Shown: positions 43,070 to 52,635, counted from the stretch's first letter. The stretch is DNA of 64,000 nt from Luteolibacter arcticus (GCF_025950235.1 NZ_JAPDDT010000015.1:62001-126000); one strand, 5' to 3'. The notes: generated by a model not told the origin, from the letters alone. A program made the numbers and translations.

Positions 43070-44119
43070 ATGGATTATCGCGAGCACGCCATCAACCGGG
43101 ACTGGTCCGCGGAGGACAAGATCGACCTGTTCCGCCAGATGCTGCGTATCCGGCGATTCGAGCAGGAGGCGATGAAGTATTACCAAGGAGGGCGAATTGG
43201 TGGCTGGCTTCCGCTCGACATCGGCCAAGAGTCGATCGCGATCTCCGTGCGGTCGGTGATGGGGATGGACGACCACTCATTGAGTGGCTTCCGCGGCATT
43301 GGGCACGCGTTGGCGGCGGGGATCGGAATGGGGCCGATCATGGCGGAGTTGTTCGGCAAGTTGAACGGCGTCTCTAAAGGAAAGGGCGGCGCTGTCTCTC
43401 ATTACTCCCCGGCTCTGCATCATTGGGGTGCATACGGTCTGGCTGCCGCCCACACGCCTTTGGCTGCGGGGTTGGCATTTGCCTTGAAGCAACGGGAGAT
43501 CCGCGGGGCGGTAGTTTGTTTCATGGGCGATGGCTCGGTCAATCAAGGCGTCTATCACGAGGCATTGAACCTCGCCGGACTGTTCGGACTGCCAGTGGTC
43601 TATTTAATCGAGAACAACGGGTATGCGATGGGCATGTCGGTGTCGCGCTCGTCGCGCTTCAAGGAATGCCTCGCCCGGCGGGCGGAGGGCTACGACATCG
43701 ACTGGGATCACTTTGGCGGCAGTGATCCTTACGAAATCCGGGCACGCGTTTCTGATGCGCTTCAGCGGGCTCGTCTGGAATCCCGGCCGACGGTGGTCGA
43801 AATCGAAACGTATCGCTTCTACGGATTTCACATCGCCGATGCGAACCACCAGAAGTATCGCACGCGGCAGGAAGTCCAGGAACGAAGGGCGCGTGATCCA
43901 CTCGGGCTTTGGCGGAAGCACTTGCTGGATGATGGTATTCTCGATGAAGCGGCGGCTGGAGACCTGGATCTGCAGGCCAAGGAGGAGGCGATGGAAGCCG
44001 TCCGATTTGCCGGGGCAGGAGAAGTGCCCTCGATTTCTGATATCGTCCGCGATGTGTATTGGGAGAGTGATCACGACACGGAGGCGTCGCGGATTGGGCG
44101 GCATTTCTTCGGCGAGTAG
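43070..44119 (+). CDS. Dehydrogenase E1 alpha-like thiamine-diphosphate enzyme (349 aa)
   Basis: The TPP motif GDGSVNQGVYHEALNLAG and VYLIENNGYAMGM mark the alpha subunit of 2-oxo acid dehydrogenases, and the length fits. Two conserved places differ from typical pyruvate-dehydrogenase E1-alpha. The usual GGFLHLYIGQE-type motif reads GGWLPLDIGQE. The loop usually written GG(H/N)GIVGAQ reads WGAYGLAAAH. The substrate may therefore not be pyruvate. No E1-beta, E2 or E3 gene lies within 10 kb on either side, so a beta partner must be elsewhere. ATG 43070 matches the family start. Confidence 0.83.
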   Translation: MDYREHAINRDWSAEDKIDLFRQMLRIRRFEQEAMKYYQGGRIGGWLPLDIGQESIAISVRSVMGMDDHSLSGFRGIGHALAAGIGMGPIMAELFGKLNGVSKGKGGAVSHYSPALHHWGAYGLAAAHTPLAAGLAFALKQREIRGAVVCFMGDGSVNQGVYHEALNLAGLFGLPVVYLIENNGYAMGMSVSRSSRFKECLARRAEGYDIDWDHFGGSDPYEIRARVSDALQRARLESRPTVVEIETYRFYGFHIADANHQKYRTRQEVQERRARDPLGLWRKHLLDDGILDEAAAGDLDLQAKEEAMEAVRFAGAGEVPSISDIVRDVYWESDHDTEASRIGRHFFGE

Positions 44120-44130
44120 GTGCGGCCTTT

Positions 44131-44251
44131 GGAGTGCGGTGGCTTGTCGGCGCTTTTCTTTCCGAGGCTTGCCGAGGGTAAAACGTTCCTGGAACGATTC
44201 TTCACGGCGACGAGTCGCCTGCCCGAAAGCGGTGACGGGTCCCCGCACTCC
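44131..44251. mobile_element. Candidate 121-bp miniature element with inverted ends
   Basis: GGAGTGCGG (44131-44139) is the exact reverse complement of CCGCACTCC (44243-44251). The interior has GGTGGCTTGTC near the left end and GGTGACGGGTC near the right. It lies between convergent 3' ends, a usual place for non-autonomous repeats. I see no target duplication that I could defend, and no second full copy in this window. Confidence 0.5.
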
Positions 44252-44256
44252 GTGGC

Positions 44257-45132
44257 TCACGCCTCTTCTACTTCGGCTTTGAGGACCGCGAGGAACTTCG
44301 CGAGGGCCGGATTGGTGTCGCCTTTCCGCCACGCGGCGGCGACGGACCAGGCGGCTTCCTTGTCGCGCAGCGGGTGCTGGCGGAGGTCGGGGAAGCGGCT
44401 GGTACCGCCGGACTGGGGGATGACGGTGACGCCGAGGCCGGCCTCGACCAGGGCGAGGGCGGTGCTGAATTCCGGCACTTGCTGGACGATGCGCGGGTGA
44501 AAGCCGTGCTTCCCGCACAGCCGCAACACGTGCCCGAAGAAGCCGGGCGAGCGCTCCTTCGAGATGCTAACGAAGGGCAGATCGCGGCAGCTTGCGATCG
44601 TGGCATTGGCAGGCAGGGGAAAGGCGGCCGACGAGACCAGCGTAAGACGGTCCTTGATCACCGGTAGCAACTTGAACTCGGACGGTGCGGGCAGGCGGAT
44701 GATGCCGAGGTCCAGCGAGCCATTCCGCAGCCCGGCCACCTGCTCCTCCGTGGACATGTCGCGCAGGCCGATCTGGATGCCCGGAGCGTTCTTGCGAAGC
44801 TTCACGATCACGCGCGGCACCAACTCCATCGTGTGCATGCCGAAGCCGAGGGCGAGCTTGCCCGATTCACCGAGCGCCGCCGCGCGGGCGCTTCCCAGCA
44901 GGCGATCGAAGCTGGCGACGACGTCGCGGGAGTCCTTGAGGAACTGCTTCCCCAGTGAACTGAGCGTGGTGCCATGGCGTCCGCGCTCGAAAAGGGGTGC
45001 GCCCAATTCGTCTTCCATCCGGCGGATCTGCTTGGTCAGGGCGGGCTGGCTCAGATTCAATAGCCGCGCGGCCCGGCCGAAATGAAGCTGCTCCGCGAGC
45101 AGGACGAAGGATTTCAATTCGCGCATTTCCAT
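44257..45132 (-). CDS. LysR-family transcriptional regulator (291 aa)
   Basis: The N-terminal winged helix-turn-helix is standard (MRELKSFVLLAEQLHFGRAA, LNLSQPALTKQIRRME). A type-2 periplasmic-binding-like effector domain follows from about residue 90. It is divergently transcribed from the MFS gene at 45203; the 70-bp gap between starts is the usual position for its operator. LysR proteins normally regulate such a divergent neighbour and themselves. The effector is unknown. Confidence 0.92.
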   Translation of the reverse strand: MEMRELKSFVLLAEQLHFGRAARLLNLSQPALTKQIRRMEDELGAPLFERGRHGTTLSSLGKQFLKDSRDVVASFDRLLGSARAAALGESGKLALGFGMHTMELVPRVIVKLRKNAPGIQIGLRDMSTEEQVAGLRNGSLDLGIIRLPAPSEFKLLPVIKDRLTLVSSAAFPLPANATIASCRDLPFVSISKERSPGFFGHVLRLCGKHGFHPRIVQQVPEFSTALALVEAGLGVTVIPQSGGTSRFPDLRQHPLRDKEAAWSVAAAWRKGDTNPALAKFLAVLKAEVEEA

Positions 45133-45202
45133 CGCCCGAGGTTATCACCGTCATGAAATCATGCCATTGGAAGAATCGCCAGATTGCGAGGATGATGCGC
45201 CC
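45133..45202. promoter_or_regulatory. Divergent promoter region between LysR and MFS genes
   Basis: This 70-bp gap separates the two divergent starts. A LysR T-N11-A box is expected here by family behaviour. I can see candidate ATCA/TGAT words (TTATCACCG and TCATGAAATCATG, near 45140-45162) that could form part of it, but this is not a firm site. Confidence 0.4.
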
Positions 45203-46417
45203 ATGAATCGGGAAGCCACTTGCACGGGGCTGACGACCGCGCCGCTGGATCGCTCGCGTGCCCGCTGGGCGGCATCAGTCATGTTCCTCGTCGATGGCAT
45301 CGGCTTCGGCACCTGGGCGGCGATGATTCCGTCGGTGAAGCAGAAGTTCGCCCTGAGTGAATCCGGGCTGAGCATCGTGTTGCTGGCGATCGTCGCCGGG
45401 GCGCTGATGTCGATGTCGCTGATCGGCCGGGCTTTGTCGCGGTATGGGAGCGGCAGGATGCTGGCGTGGCTGGCACCGGGCTACGCGGTCGCGCTGGCCT
45501 TGATCGCACTCGCGCCTGGCTTCGGCTGGTTGCTCGGGGCGGCGATGATTTTCGGGGCTTTCAAGGGGTCGCTCGACGTGTCGGTGAATGCCCAGGCGAT
45601 CACGATCGAGAGCGCGGGTAGCAAGCCGATCATGGCGACGTTTCAGGCGCTGTGGAGCATCGGCGGTCTGGTCGCGGCGGTTCTTGTCGGGCTTGCCTTG
45701 AAGCAAGGTGTGGCCCCACTCGTGACCACGCTGGTAATCGCCGCGGCGCTCTTGGTGGCCGCGCTGGTGAGTTCCGGCGCGCTCGCGGGAGGCGATGCTT
45801 CGACCACGAAGCGCAAGCGCGGATTCGCGCTGCCGAATGGGAGGATCCTGCGGATCGGCGCACTCGCGTTTCTCGCGTTGTTTGCCGAGGGTGTGATGAT
45901 GGACTGGAGCGCCGTTTACACGCGGACCGTGGCGGGTGCGGAAGCCTGGCTGGCGCCGCTTGCTTACGGGATGTTCTCGCTTTCGATGGCGACGGGCCGC
46001 TTGCTCGGTGACCGGGTTACGGCGCGCCATGGTGGACTCGCGGTGCTGCGGGTGAGCGGGCTGCTGACCTTTGTCGGACTGCTCTTGATCATCGCTTGGC
46101 ATGCGTGGCCGGTGACTTTCCTCGGCCTTGGCTTTGCCGGCCTCGGCCTTGCGAATTTGGTGCCCGTGCTGGTGGGTGCCGGTGGCCGGGCGCACGAGGA
46201 AAGCGTCGGCCAAGGGGTTGCGACCGTTTCGATGATCGGCTACTTCGGCTTCCTCGCTGGCCCGCCGGCGATCGGTGGGCTCAGCCACTGGATCGGGCTG
46301 CCCGGGGCCTTTGGCGTGGTGGTCGTGTTCGCGCTGCTGCTTGCGGTGTGGGGGCCGGGGGTTTTGGGGAGGGCTTCGGTGAATAGCGGCGCGCCATCAG
46401 GATCATCTTCGGACTGA
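45203..46417 (+). CDS. Major facilitator superfamily transporter (404 aa)
   Basis: Twelve hydrophobic segments can be traced from WAASVMFLVDGIGFGTWAAM to the end. The layout MIPSVKQKFALSES with the loop after helix 2 (GRALSRYGSGRM) is typical of MFS sugar or drug transporters such as the YbjJ/fucose-type group. The central loop is short and basic (TTKRKRGFALPNG). The substrate is unknown. Regulation by the adjacent LysR protein is likely. Starts at 45161 and 45203 are both possible; the latter avoids the LysR promoter. Confidence 0.88.
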   Translation: MNREATCTGLTTAPLDRSRARWAASVMFLVDGIGFGTWAAMIPSVKQKFALSESGLSIVLLAIVAGALMSMSLIGRALSRYGSGRMLAWLAPGYAVALALIALAPGFGWLLGAAMIFGAFKGSLDVSVNAQAITIESAGSKPIMATFQALWSIGGLVAAVLVGLALKQGVAPLVTTLVIAAALLVAALVSSGALAGGDASTTKRKRGFALPNGRILRIGALAFLALFAEGVMMDWSAVYTRTVAGAEAWLAPLAYGMFSLSMATGRLLGDRVTARHGGLAVLRVSGLLTFVGLLLIIAWHAWPVTFLGLGFAGLGLANLVPVLVGAGGRAHEESVGQGVATVSMIGYFGFLAGPPAIGGLSHWIGLPGAFGVVVVFALLLAVWGPGVLGRASVNSGAPSGSSSD

Positions 46418-46554
46418 TGTAGGCATGAAGCGCGAGGTACCTTTTGCGTAGTCGCACTTGTGGAAGTGCGGAGCGGTCTTTGGAGGCGGGCAGTTCGCGT
46501 GCTTCCGCATTGTCACCAATGCGCCTACTGAGGAATGCACGGATTCGCGGATGT

Positions 46555-47085
46555 TCATGGGACGAGTGATTTGGAAAGGATGACGCTGCGGTAGTTCGTG
46601 GTCGACCAGTCGGCGAACTCGATGAAGCGGTAGCCGAGCTTCTCATACCACTGCCGCAGGTGATGCGCTTGCTCCGCGGTATCGAGAGCGAGTTCACGGC
46701 CTTCGCGTCCGACGGCTTCATTCTCTAACGTCCCGATCATGCGACGGCCCAGGCCGAGGCGCTGGAGGTCCGGGCGCACGGCGAATTGGCCGAAGGAAAA
46801 CACGCCGGGCTCGCGATACCACGCGCATGAGGAATTCGGTCCGGCGGTGGGGTAGAGCGTGACAGTGGCTACGATTTCACCGTCGAGTTCGCCGACAAAC
46901 GGTCTCCCGCGCTGGAGGCGGCTGAGCGTGACCTCATCGCTCTGATGCGTCGCGGTGTAGCGCAGTCCCATCGCTGCGAGCGGTGCATAGGCCGCATGCA
47001 AGAGCCGGGTGATTTTCGGGATCGGGTCGTGCTCGCGCCATGGGCGGATCGAGATGCGATCGTGGATTTGGTCGCCGGGGGCCAT
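46555..47085 (-). CDS. GNAT-family N-acetyltransferase (176 aa)
   Basis: The acetyl-CoA motif is present: FSFGQFAVRPDLQRLGLGRRMIGTLE (motif A, Q/R-x-x-G-x-G/A), preceded by IVATVTLYP and followed by LALDTAEQAHHLRQWYEKLGYRF. The length is normal. The substrate is unknown. ATG 47085 is preferred; an upstream start at 47145 adds 20 residues of doubtful value. The 137 bp between this gene and the MFS stop hold no gene. Confidence 0.87.
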   Translation of the reverse strand: MAPGDQIHDRISIRPWREHDPIPKITRLLHAAYAPLAAMGLRYTATHQSDEVTLSRLQRGRPFVGELDGEIVATVTLYPTAGPNSSCAWYREPGVFSFGQFAVRPDLQRLGLGRRMIGTLENEAVGREGRELALDTAEQAHHLRQWYEKLGYRFIEFADWSTTNYRSVILSKSLVP

Positions 47086-47336
47086 CGCGAGAGATTCCCG
47101 CAGTATCCCGGCTCTGGCGATGACGGATGTTGCCGGCTCCACCACCCGCGAAACCGGGAATTTCCTTACAGTGACACCGCATGTAGGGGGTGGCCCTTAC
47201 AGCGGGAATCTCATGCTGATCCGATGCGATTGGTATTTCTGATTGGGAATAAGCGAAATTTTCCACTGGATTAAAAAATCGCGGACAAGGCGGCATCGGT
47301 CCGTAGGGTGGGGCGGCTTTTTCCCCTTATCCCAAC

Positions 47337-49073
47337 ATGGATGATCTTCTCCTCACCTTCACTGGCGGCCTCGGTATCGCTCTTGTTTTGGGCTATCTCT
47401 CCCACCGGCTGGGGCTCTCGCCGATCGTCGGCTACCTGCTAGCCGGGATCGTGGTGAGCCCGAACACGCCGGGCTTCGTGGCGGACCGGCATCTGGCGGA
47501 GCAGATGGCACACATCGGGGTGATCCTGCTGATGTTCGGGGTCGGGCTGCATTTCCATTTCAAGGAGCTGCTGGCGGTGCGGCGGATCGCGGTGCCGGGA
47601 GCGATCGTCCAGAGTGCGGTGGCCACCGTCTTGAGCATGATCATCATGCGGAGCTTCGGCTGGACGTGGACGTCCGGCGCGGTCTTCGGCATGGCCATCG
47701 CGGTGGCCAGTACCGTGGTGCTCACCCGCATCCTGGTGGATCACAAGCACCTGCACACGCCGGTCGGGCACATCGCGATCGGCTGGCTGGTGGTGGAAGA
47801 CATTTTCACGGTCTTCGTGCTGGTCTTAATCCCCGCCATCTTCGATCCGCAGGTGGGAGCCATGAGTGGTGCCGGTGGAGTCGGAGCAATTGCCATGGCC
47901 CTCTTGACCACCACGGTGAAGATCGGCGCGCTGGTCGCCTTCACTTTCGTGGTCGGCGGCTGGGCGATCCCGCGGCTGCTGACGAAGATCGCGCGGACCG
48001 GCTCGGGGGAACTCTTCACCCTGGCGATCCTGGTGCTGGCGCTCGGGATTGCGATGGGCGCGGCGAAGTTCTTCGGCGTGTCGATGGAGCTCGGGGCGTT
48101 CCTTGGCGGCATGGTCGTAGGCCGCTCGGAATTCAGCAACCGCGCCGCGACGGATGCGCTGCCGATGAAGGACGCCTTCGCGGTGCTGTTCTTCGTCTCC
48201 GTCGGGATGCTCTTCGATTTCCAGGGGTTGCTGGAGAATCCGTGGCTGGCGCTGGCCACCATGGCGATCGTCATCATTGGCAAGCCGGTGGCCGCTCTGG
48301 TCATCACGGTGGCGCTCGGTTACCCGCTGAAAACCGCGCTCTCCGTGAGTGCGGTGCTGGCGCAGATCGGTGAGTTCTCATTCATCGTCGCCACACTCGG
48401 GATGAAATATGGCCTGGTGGCGGCAGAGGCTTTCAATGCGCTGGTCGCCACGGCGATCGTCTCGATCACCCTCGCTCCGCTGCTCTACAAGGCCGTCGAT
48501 CCGGTCGAGCGCTGGGTGGCGAAGCGGCCGGCCTTGTGGAAGATCTTTCACCGCCGGCCTACCGGCGAGGGTGCGGATTGGGAGGATGATGGCATTCACC
48601 GCCGCGCGGTGGTGGTCGGGTACGGGCCGGTGGGGAAGATGGTGGTGCGCCTGCTGAAGGACAATGGATTCTCCCCGATCATCATCGAGATGAACGTGGA
48701 TACCGTGCGGGAGCTGAATACCTCGGGCGAAAAGGCGCAGTATGGCGACGCCAGCCACCCCGCGACGCTGGAAGCCGCCGGGACGGCGAAGGCGGACATC
48801 CTGGTGCTGAGCGCGTCCAGCGTGGGCATGGGGCAGGAGGTGATCCGCGAGGCGCGGAAGCTGAATCCGAAGATCCGGGTGGTCGCCCGGACCACCTATC
48901 TGAAAGAGGCGGACGAGCTGATCGAGGCCGGGGCGAACGCGGTTTTCTCCGGAGAAGGCGAGGTGGCGCTGTCGATGACAGAGAGCATCCTGGGTAGCTT
49001 CGGGGCGACGCCGGAGCAGATCGAGCGGGAGAGCGAGCGGATCCGCCGGGAGCTCTTTACGCGGGCGGGCTAG
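47337..49073 (+). CDS. CPA2-family monovalent cation/proton antiporter with TrkA-N domain (578 aa)
   Basis: Residues 1-390 form about 12 membrane helices with the KefB/YbaL pattern (HLAEQMAHIGVILLMFGVGL, GWLVVEDIFTVFVLVL, LGAFLGGMVVGRSE). A cytoplasmic RCK/TrkA-N domain follows, with AVVVGYGPVGKMVVRLL near residue 425 and a terminal Asp-rich segment. KefB-type proteins export K+ in exchange for H+, gated by glutathione or nucleotides. There are no ancillary KefG/KefF-like genes next to it. Confidence 0.92.
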   Translation: MDDLLLTFTGGLGIALVLGYLSHRLGLSPIVGYLLAGIVVSPNTPGFVADRHLAEQMAHIGVILLMFGVGLHFHFKELLAVRRIAVPGAIVQSAVATVLSMIIMRSFGWTWTSGAVFGMAIAVASTVVLTRILVDHKHLHTPVGHIAIGWLVVEDIFTVFVLVLIPAIFDPQVGAMSGAGGVGAIAMALLTTTVKIGALVAFTFVVGGWAIPRLLTKIARTGSGELFTLAILVLALGIAMGAAKFFGVSMELGAFLGGMVVGRSEFSNRAATDALPMKDAFAVLFFVSVGMLFDFQGLLENPWLALATMAIVIIGKPVAALVITVALGYPLKTALSVSAVLAQIGEFSFIVATLGMKYGLVAAEAFNALVATAIVSITLAPLLYKAVDPVERWVAKRPALWKIFHRRPTGEGADWEDDGIHRRAVVVGYGPVGKMVVRLLKDNGFSPIIIEMNVDTVRELNTSGEKAQYGDASHPATLEAAGTAKADILVLSASSVGMGQEVIREARKLNPKIRVVARTTYLKEADELIEAGANAVFSGEGEVALSMTESILGSFGATPEQIERESERIRRELFTRAG

Positions 49074-49132
49074 AACTGCCTTTGACTCCGCCCGCGGCAG
49101 CCGCTAAGCCCTGCGCCCCGCTTATCCCTGCC

Positions 49133-50149
49133 ATGAAGGACCAGATCGAAGCCATTCAGGCCGAGGCGCTCGCCCGGATAGCCACAGCCAACGACGCCCG
49201 CGCGTTGGAGGACGCCCGTGTCGCCGTGCTCGGGAAAAAAGGCACCCTCACCGAGGTCTCCGCCGGCATGCGCGACGTGCCGAAGGAGGACAAGGCCGCC
49301 GTGGGCGCGCTGCTCAATACCGCCCGCACCGCGATCACCGCCGCGCTCGATGAAAAGCAGCAGTCCCTGCAGGACGCCGCCGACAAGCAGGCGCTCGAAG
49401 GGATCGACCTGACCCTGCCTGCTCGCGCGCTGCACCACGGCTCGCTGCATCCACTGACGATCCTTCGCCATCAGGCGATTTCCATTTTGCGCCGCATGGG
49501 CTTCGCGCTCGCCGAGGGGCCGGAGATCGAGGATGAGTTTCACTGCTTCGACGCGCTTAACACGCCGGCCGATCACCCCGCGCGTAACGAAAAGGACACC
49601 TTCTACTTCGACTCCGGCAAGCTGCTGCGCACGCACACCTCCTCGGTGCAGGTCCGCACGATGGAAAGCCAGGTGCCGCCGGTGCGCATCATCGCCCCCG
49701 GCTCGGCGTATCGCCGGGACGAGATCGACGCGACCCACCTCTCGGTCTTCAACCAGCTCGAAGGGCTCTACGTCGACACCGACGTCTCGCTCGGCGACCT
49801 GAAGGGCACGCTGGAGTATTTCTTCCAGGAGATGTTCGGCTCCGGGACAGAGGTCCGTTTCCGCCCGCACTTCTTCCCCTTCACCGAGCCAAGCTTCGAG
49901 ATCGATGTGAAGCTCCACGTCAAGGGCCAGGCCCCGCGGTGGATCGAGGTCGCCGGTTGCGGAATGGTCGATCCTGCGGTCTTCGCGCAGATCAATGTGT
50001 CGCGCAAGGATGGTGCCTACGATCCGGAGAAGGTGACTGGCTTCGCCTTCGGCATGGGCCTCGACCGTCTCGCGATGATCCGCTGGGGCATCAAGGACAT
50101 CCGTCTCCTCATCGAGAACGACGCGCGTTTCCTGAAGCAGTTCGCTTGA
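49133..50149 (+). CDS. pheS: Phenylalanyl-tRNA synthetase alpha subunit (338 aa)
   Basis: An N-terminal coiled coil (MKDQIEAIQAEALARI) precedes the class II catalytic core: FNQLEGLYVD near motif 2, and GFAFGMGLDRLAMIRWG of motif 3. The length equals the bacterial norm. The start at ATG 49133 matches the family; the longer start at 49082 does not. pheT follows after a 107-bp spacer that contains an inverted element, unusually large for this pair. Confidence 0.96.
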   Translation: MKDQIEAIQAEALARIATANDARALEDARVAVLGKKGTLTEVSAGMRDVPKEDKAAVGALLNTARTAITAALDEKQQSLQDAADKQALEGIDLTLPARALHHGSLHPLTILRHQAISILRRMGFALAEGPEIEDEFHCFDALNTPADHPARNEKDTFYFDSGKLLRTHTSSVQVRTMESQVPPVRIIAPGSAYRRDEIDATHLSVFNQLEGLYVDTDVSLGDLKGTLEYFFQEMFGSGTEVRFRPHFFPFTEPSFEIDVKLHVKGQAPRWIEVAGCGMVDPAVFAQINVSRKDGAYDPEKVTGFAFGMGLDRLAMIRWGIKDIRLLIENDARFLKQFA

Positions 50150-50162
50150 GGCTGATGTTGGA

Positions 50163-50235
50163 ACCGCCAAGACGCAAAGTTCGCCAAGTTTTCTGATCTT
50201 ATTTTTCACCATGCCCTGCTTGGCGTCCTTGCGGT
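50163..50235. repeat. Imperfect inverted-repeat element in the pheS-pheT spacer
   Basis: ACCGCCAAGACGC at 50163-50175 is complementary with two mismatches to 50223-50235. Inside it CGCCAAG (50182-50188) pairs perfectly with CTTGGCG (50219-50225). The centre is T-rich. The pattern resembles dispersed palindromic elements in environmental bacterial genomes. It may also attenuate or stabilise the pheST message. Confidence 0.6.
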
Positions 50236-50256
50236 GCTCATTTCTCCCGACCTACC

Positions 50257-52635
50257 ATGAATGTTTCGCTCAACTGGCTCGCGACACACGTCGATTTGAA
50301 AGGAAAGACCCCTGAGGAGTTGGACCGTCTTCTGACTTTCGCCGGTGTGGAAGTCGAAGGGATCGAGGTGAAGGGTGTCGCTTCGGACAAGATCGTGGTC
50401 GCACAGATCATGGAGGCCGTGCAGCACCCGGATGCCGAGAAGCTGAAGGTGACGCAGGTGGATGCCGGTGAGGGCCAGCTCCGCCAGATCGTCTGCGGCG
50501 CGAAGAACTACAAGGTCGGCGACAAGGTGCCTTGCTGTCTTCCCGGGGCGGTGCTGCCGGGTGGCTTCACGATTGGTGAAGCGAAGATGCGCGGCGTGGA
50601 GTCGAAGGGCATGCTCGCTTCCGCTTCGGAGATCGGCCTCGTGGATGCCGAGGACGGACTGATGATTTTGCCGCCGGATTCTCCCATCGGGAAGCCCGTG
50701 AAGGAACTCTTTCACGGCGATGTTTTGCTGGAAGTCGAGGTGACACCGAATCGTCCGGACCTGCTCAGCCATCATGGCATGGCACGGGAAATGGCGACGC
50801 TGTTAGAAGTGCCGCTGAAGCCGCTTGAGATCCCGGTGCGCGAGAGTTTCGTCGCGGATGGCGTGAAGATCGAGGCCCCGGACGCGTGCCCGTTCTACAC
50901 CGCGGTTCGCATTTCTGGCGTGAAGATCGGCCCGAGCCCTGCGTGGCTGGTTGAACGACTCGAGTCGATCGGACTGCGGCCCATCAACAACGTGGTCGAT
51001 ATCACCAACTTCGTGCTGCACGAGCTTGGACAGCCGCTGCATGCCTTCGATGCCGCGAAGGTTTCCGGTGCGCTGGTGATTCGCACTGCAAAGGATGGCG
51101 AAGAATTTCTCGCGCTCGACGGGCAGACCTATCCGCTGCTCGCCGATGACTGCGTGATTTCCGATGAAGCGGGCAACGCCCTCGCCCTCGGTGGCGTGAT
51201 GGGCGGCGCGGACAGCGGCGTGGCCGAGGCGACCACGGACATTCTACTGGAGTCGGCGTACTTCACGCCGTCGCGCATCCGGCGCACTTCGCGGCGCACG
51301 GCGCTATCCTCGGATTCATCGTATCGCTTCGAGCGCGGTGTGAATCCGGATGGCGTGCTCGCGGGCTCGGCGTTGGCAATCAAGCTGATCATGGAGATCG
51401 CGGGCGGCACTGCCGAAGCGATGACCATCAAGGCCGGTGAGGCACCCGTGCTCACGCAACCGGTGGCGCTCGATCTGGCCAAGCTCGACCAACTCACGGG
51501 TGCGAGCATTCCTCACGACGAGGCCGCGACCATCCTCACCCGCCTCGGTCTTTCGAAGAACGCGGATGGCTCTTGGCGCGTTCCTTCGTTCCGCGCCGAC
51601 TTGCAGCGCCATATCGATCTCGTTGAGGAAATCGTCCGCGTGAAGGGCCTCGATGCGGTGCCGTCGCGCCTGCGCGGAACCTTCGTGCCATCGAGCGCGG
51701 TGGATGCCGCTTACGATGCCGACATGCGCTTGCGCGAGCGACTTGCGGGCCTCGGCTTCCACGAGTGCCAGACGATCAAGCTGATCTCCGATGTTCAGGT
51801 GACCGATGCGCTGACGCTGAAGCCGCTGCAGCCGGGCGACACGATCCGCGTGAGCCTGCCGCTCAGCGAGGACCACGCGGTGATGCGCCCGAGCTTGACC
51901 CCGGGGCTCGTCGCTTCTGCTGAACGCAACGTGCGCCAGGGGAACAAGGCGCTGCGTTTCTTCGAGCTCGGCCGCGTCTTCCGCAATGCAGGCGGGGGCA
52001 AGGCAAAGGATCTCGAGAGCGATTCGCTCGGCCTGCTGCTATCCGGCCATGCCTCGCCTGCGAGCTGGGCGCATCCCGAGGCGGCTGCCGATCTCTACGA
52101 CCTGAAGGCGGTCATCGCTGCGCTGGTGCCGACGGCTTCCTTGCAGCTTTTGCCGCGCGCCCGTGAAGGCTTCGCGCTTGCCGCGGACATTCAGGCGGAT
52201 GGCCAGAACCTCGGCACGTTCGCGATGCTGTTGCCCTCGCGCCAACGCGAGCTCGATGCTCCCACTCCGGTGTTCGTGGCCGAGCTTGATCTGTCGAAGC
52301 TGCGGAAGTTTGTCGCGGGAAGCCGCGAGATTGCCGAGCTGCCGCAGTTCCCGGGATCCTCGCGGGACCTTGCGTTGGAGGCACCGGCCGTGCTGGCGAA
52401 TGCCGAGATCGAGCGCGTGCTGGCGAAGGTGAAGGAGCCGTTGCTGACGGGCTTCGAATGCTTCGACGTGTTCCGCGATGAAAGCGGGCAGAAGCTTGCT
52501 GTCGATCGCAAGTCGATCGCCTATCGCATGCACTATCGTGCGTCGGACCGCACGTTAAAGGCGGAAGAGATCGATGCTGCGCACAAGATCGTCGTCACGG
52601 CGTTGACCGGGGGACTGCCGGTGAGCCAGCGATAG
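50257..52635 (+). CDS. pheT: Phenylalanyl-tRNA synthetase beta subunit (792 aa)
   Basis: The full family layout is present: an N-terminal tRNA-binding OB domain (about 40-150), the B3/B4 editing region, the B5 domain near 400-480, the catalytic-like core and a C-terminal FDX-ACB domain ending ALTGGLPVSQR. Length and order are normal. A second copy of this last segment lies 170 bp downstream, suggesting past replacement of the gene end. A terminator follows at 52714. Confidence 0.96.
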   Translation: MNVSLNWLATHVDLKGKTPEELDRLLTFAGVEVEGIEVKGVASDKIVVAQIMEAVQHPDAEKLKVTQVDAGEGQLRQIVCGAKNYKVGDKVPCCLPGAVLPGGFTIGEAKMRGVESKGMLASASEIGLVDAEDGLMILPPDSPIGKPVKELFHGDVLLEVEVTPNRPDLLSHHGMAREMATLLEVPLKPLEIPVRESFVADGVKIEAPDACPFYTAVRISGVKIGPSPAWLVERLESIGLRPINNVVDITNFVLHELGQPLHAFDAAKVSGALVIRTAKDGEEFLALDGQTYPLLADDCVISDEAGNALALGGVMGGADSGVAEATTDILLESAYFTPSRIRRTSRRTALSSDSSYRFERGVNPDGVLAGSALAIKLIMEIAGGTAEAMTIKAGEAPVLTQPVALDLAKLDQLTGASIPHDEAATILTRLGLSKNADGSWRVPSFRADLQRHIDLVEEIVRVKGLDAVPSRLRGTFVPSSAVDAAYDADMRLRERLAGLGFHECQTIKLISDVQVTDALTLKPLQPGDTIRVSLPLSEDHAVMRPSLTPGLVASAERNVRQGNKALRFFELGRVFRNAGGGKAKDLESDSLGLLLSGHASPASWAHPEAAADLYDLKAVIAALVPTASLQLLPRAREGFALAADIQADGQNLGTFAMLLPSRQRELDAPTPVFVAELDLSKLRKFVAGSREIAELPQFPGSSRDLALEAPAVLANAEIERVLAKVKEPLLTGFECFDVFRDESGQKLAVDRKSIAYRMHYRASDRTLKAEEIDAAHKIVVTALTGGLPVSQR

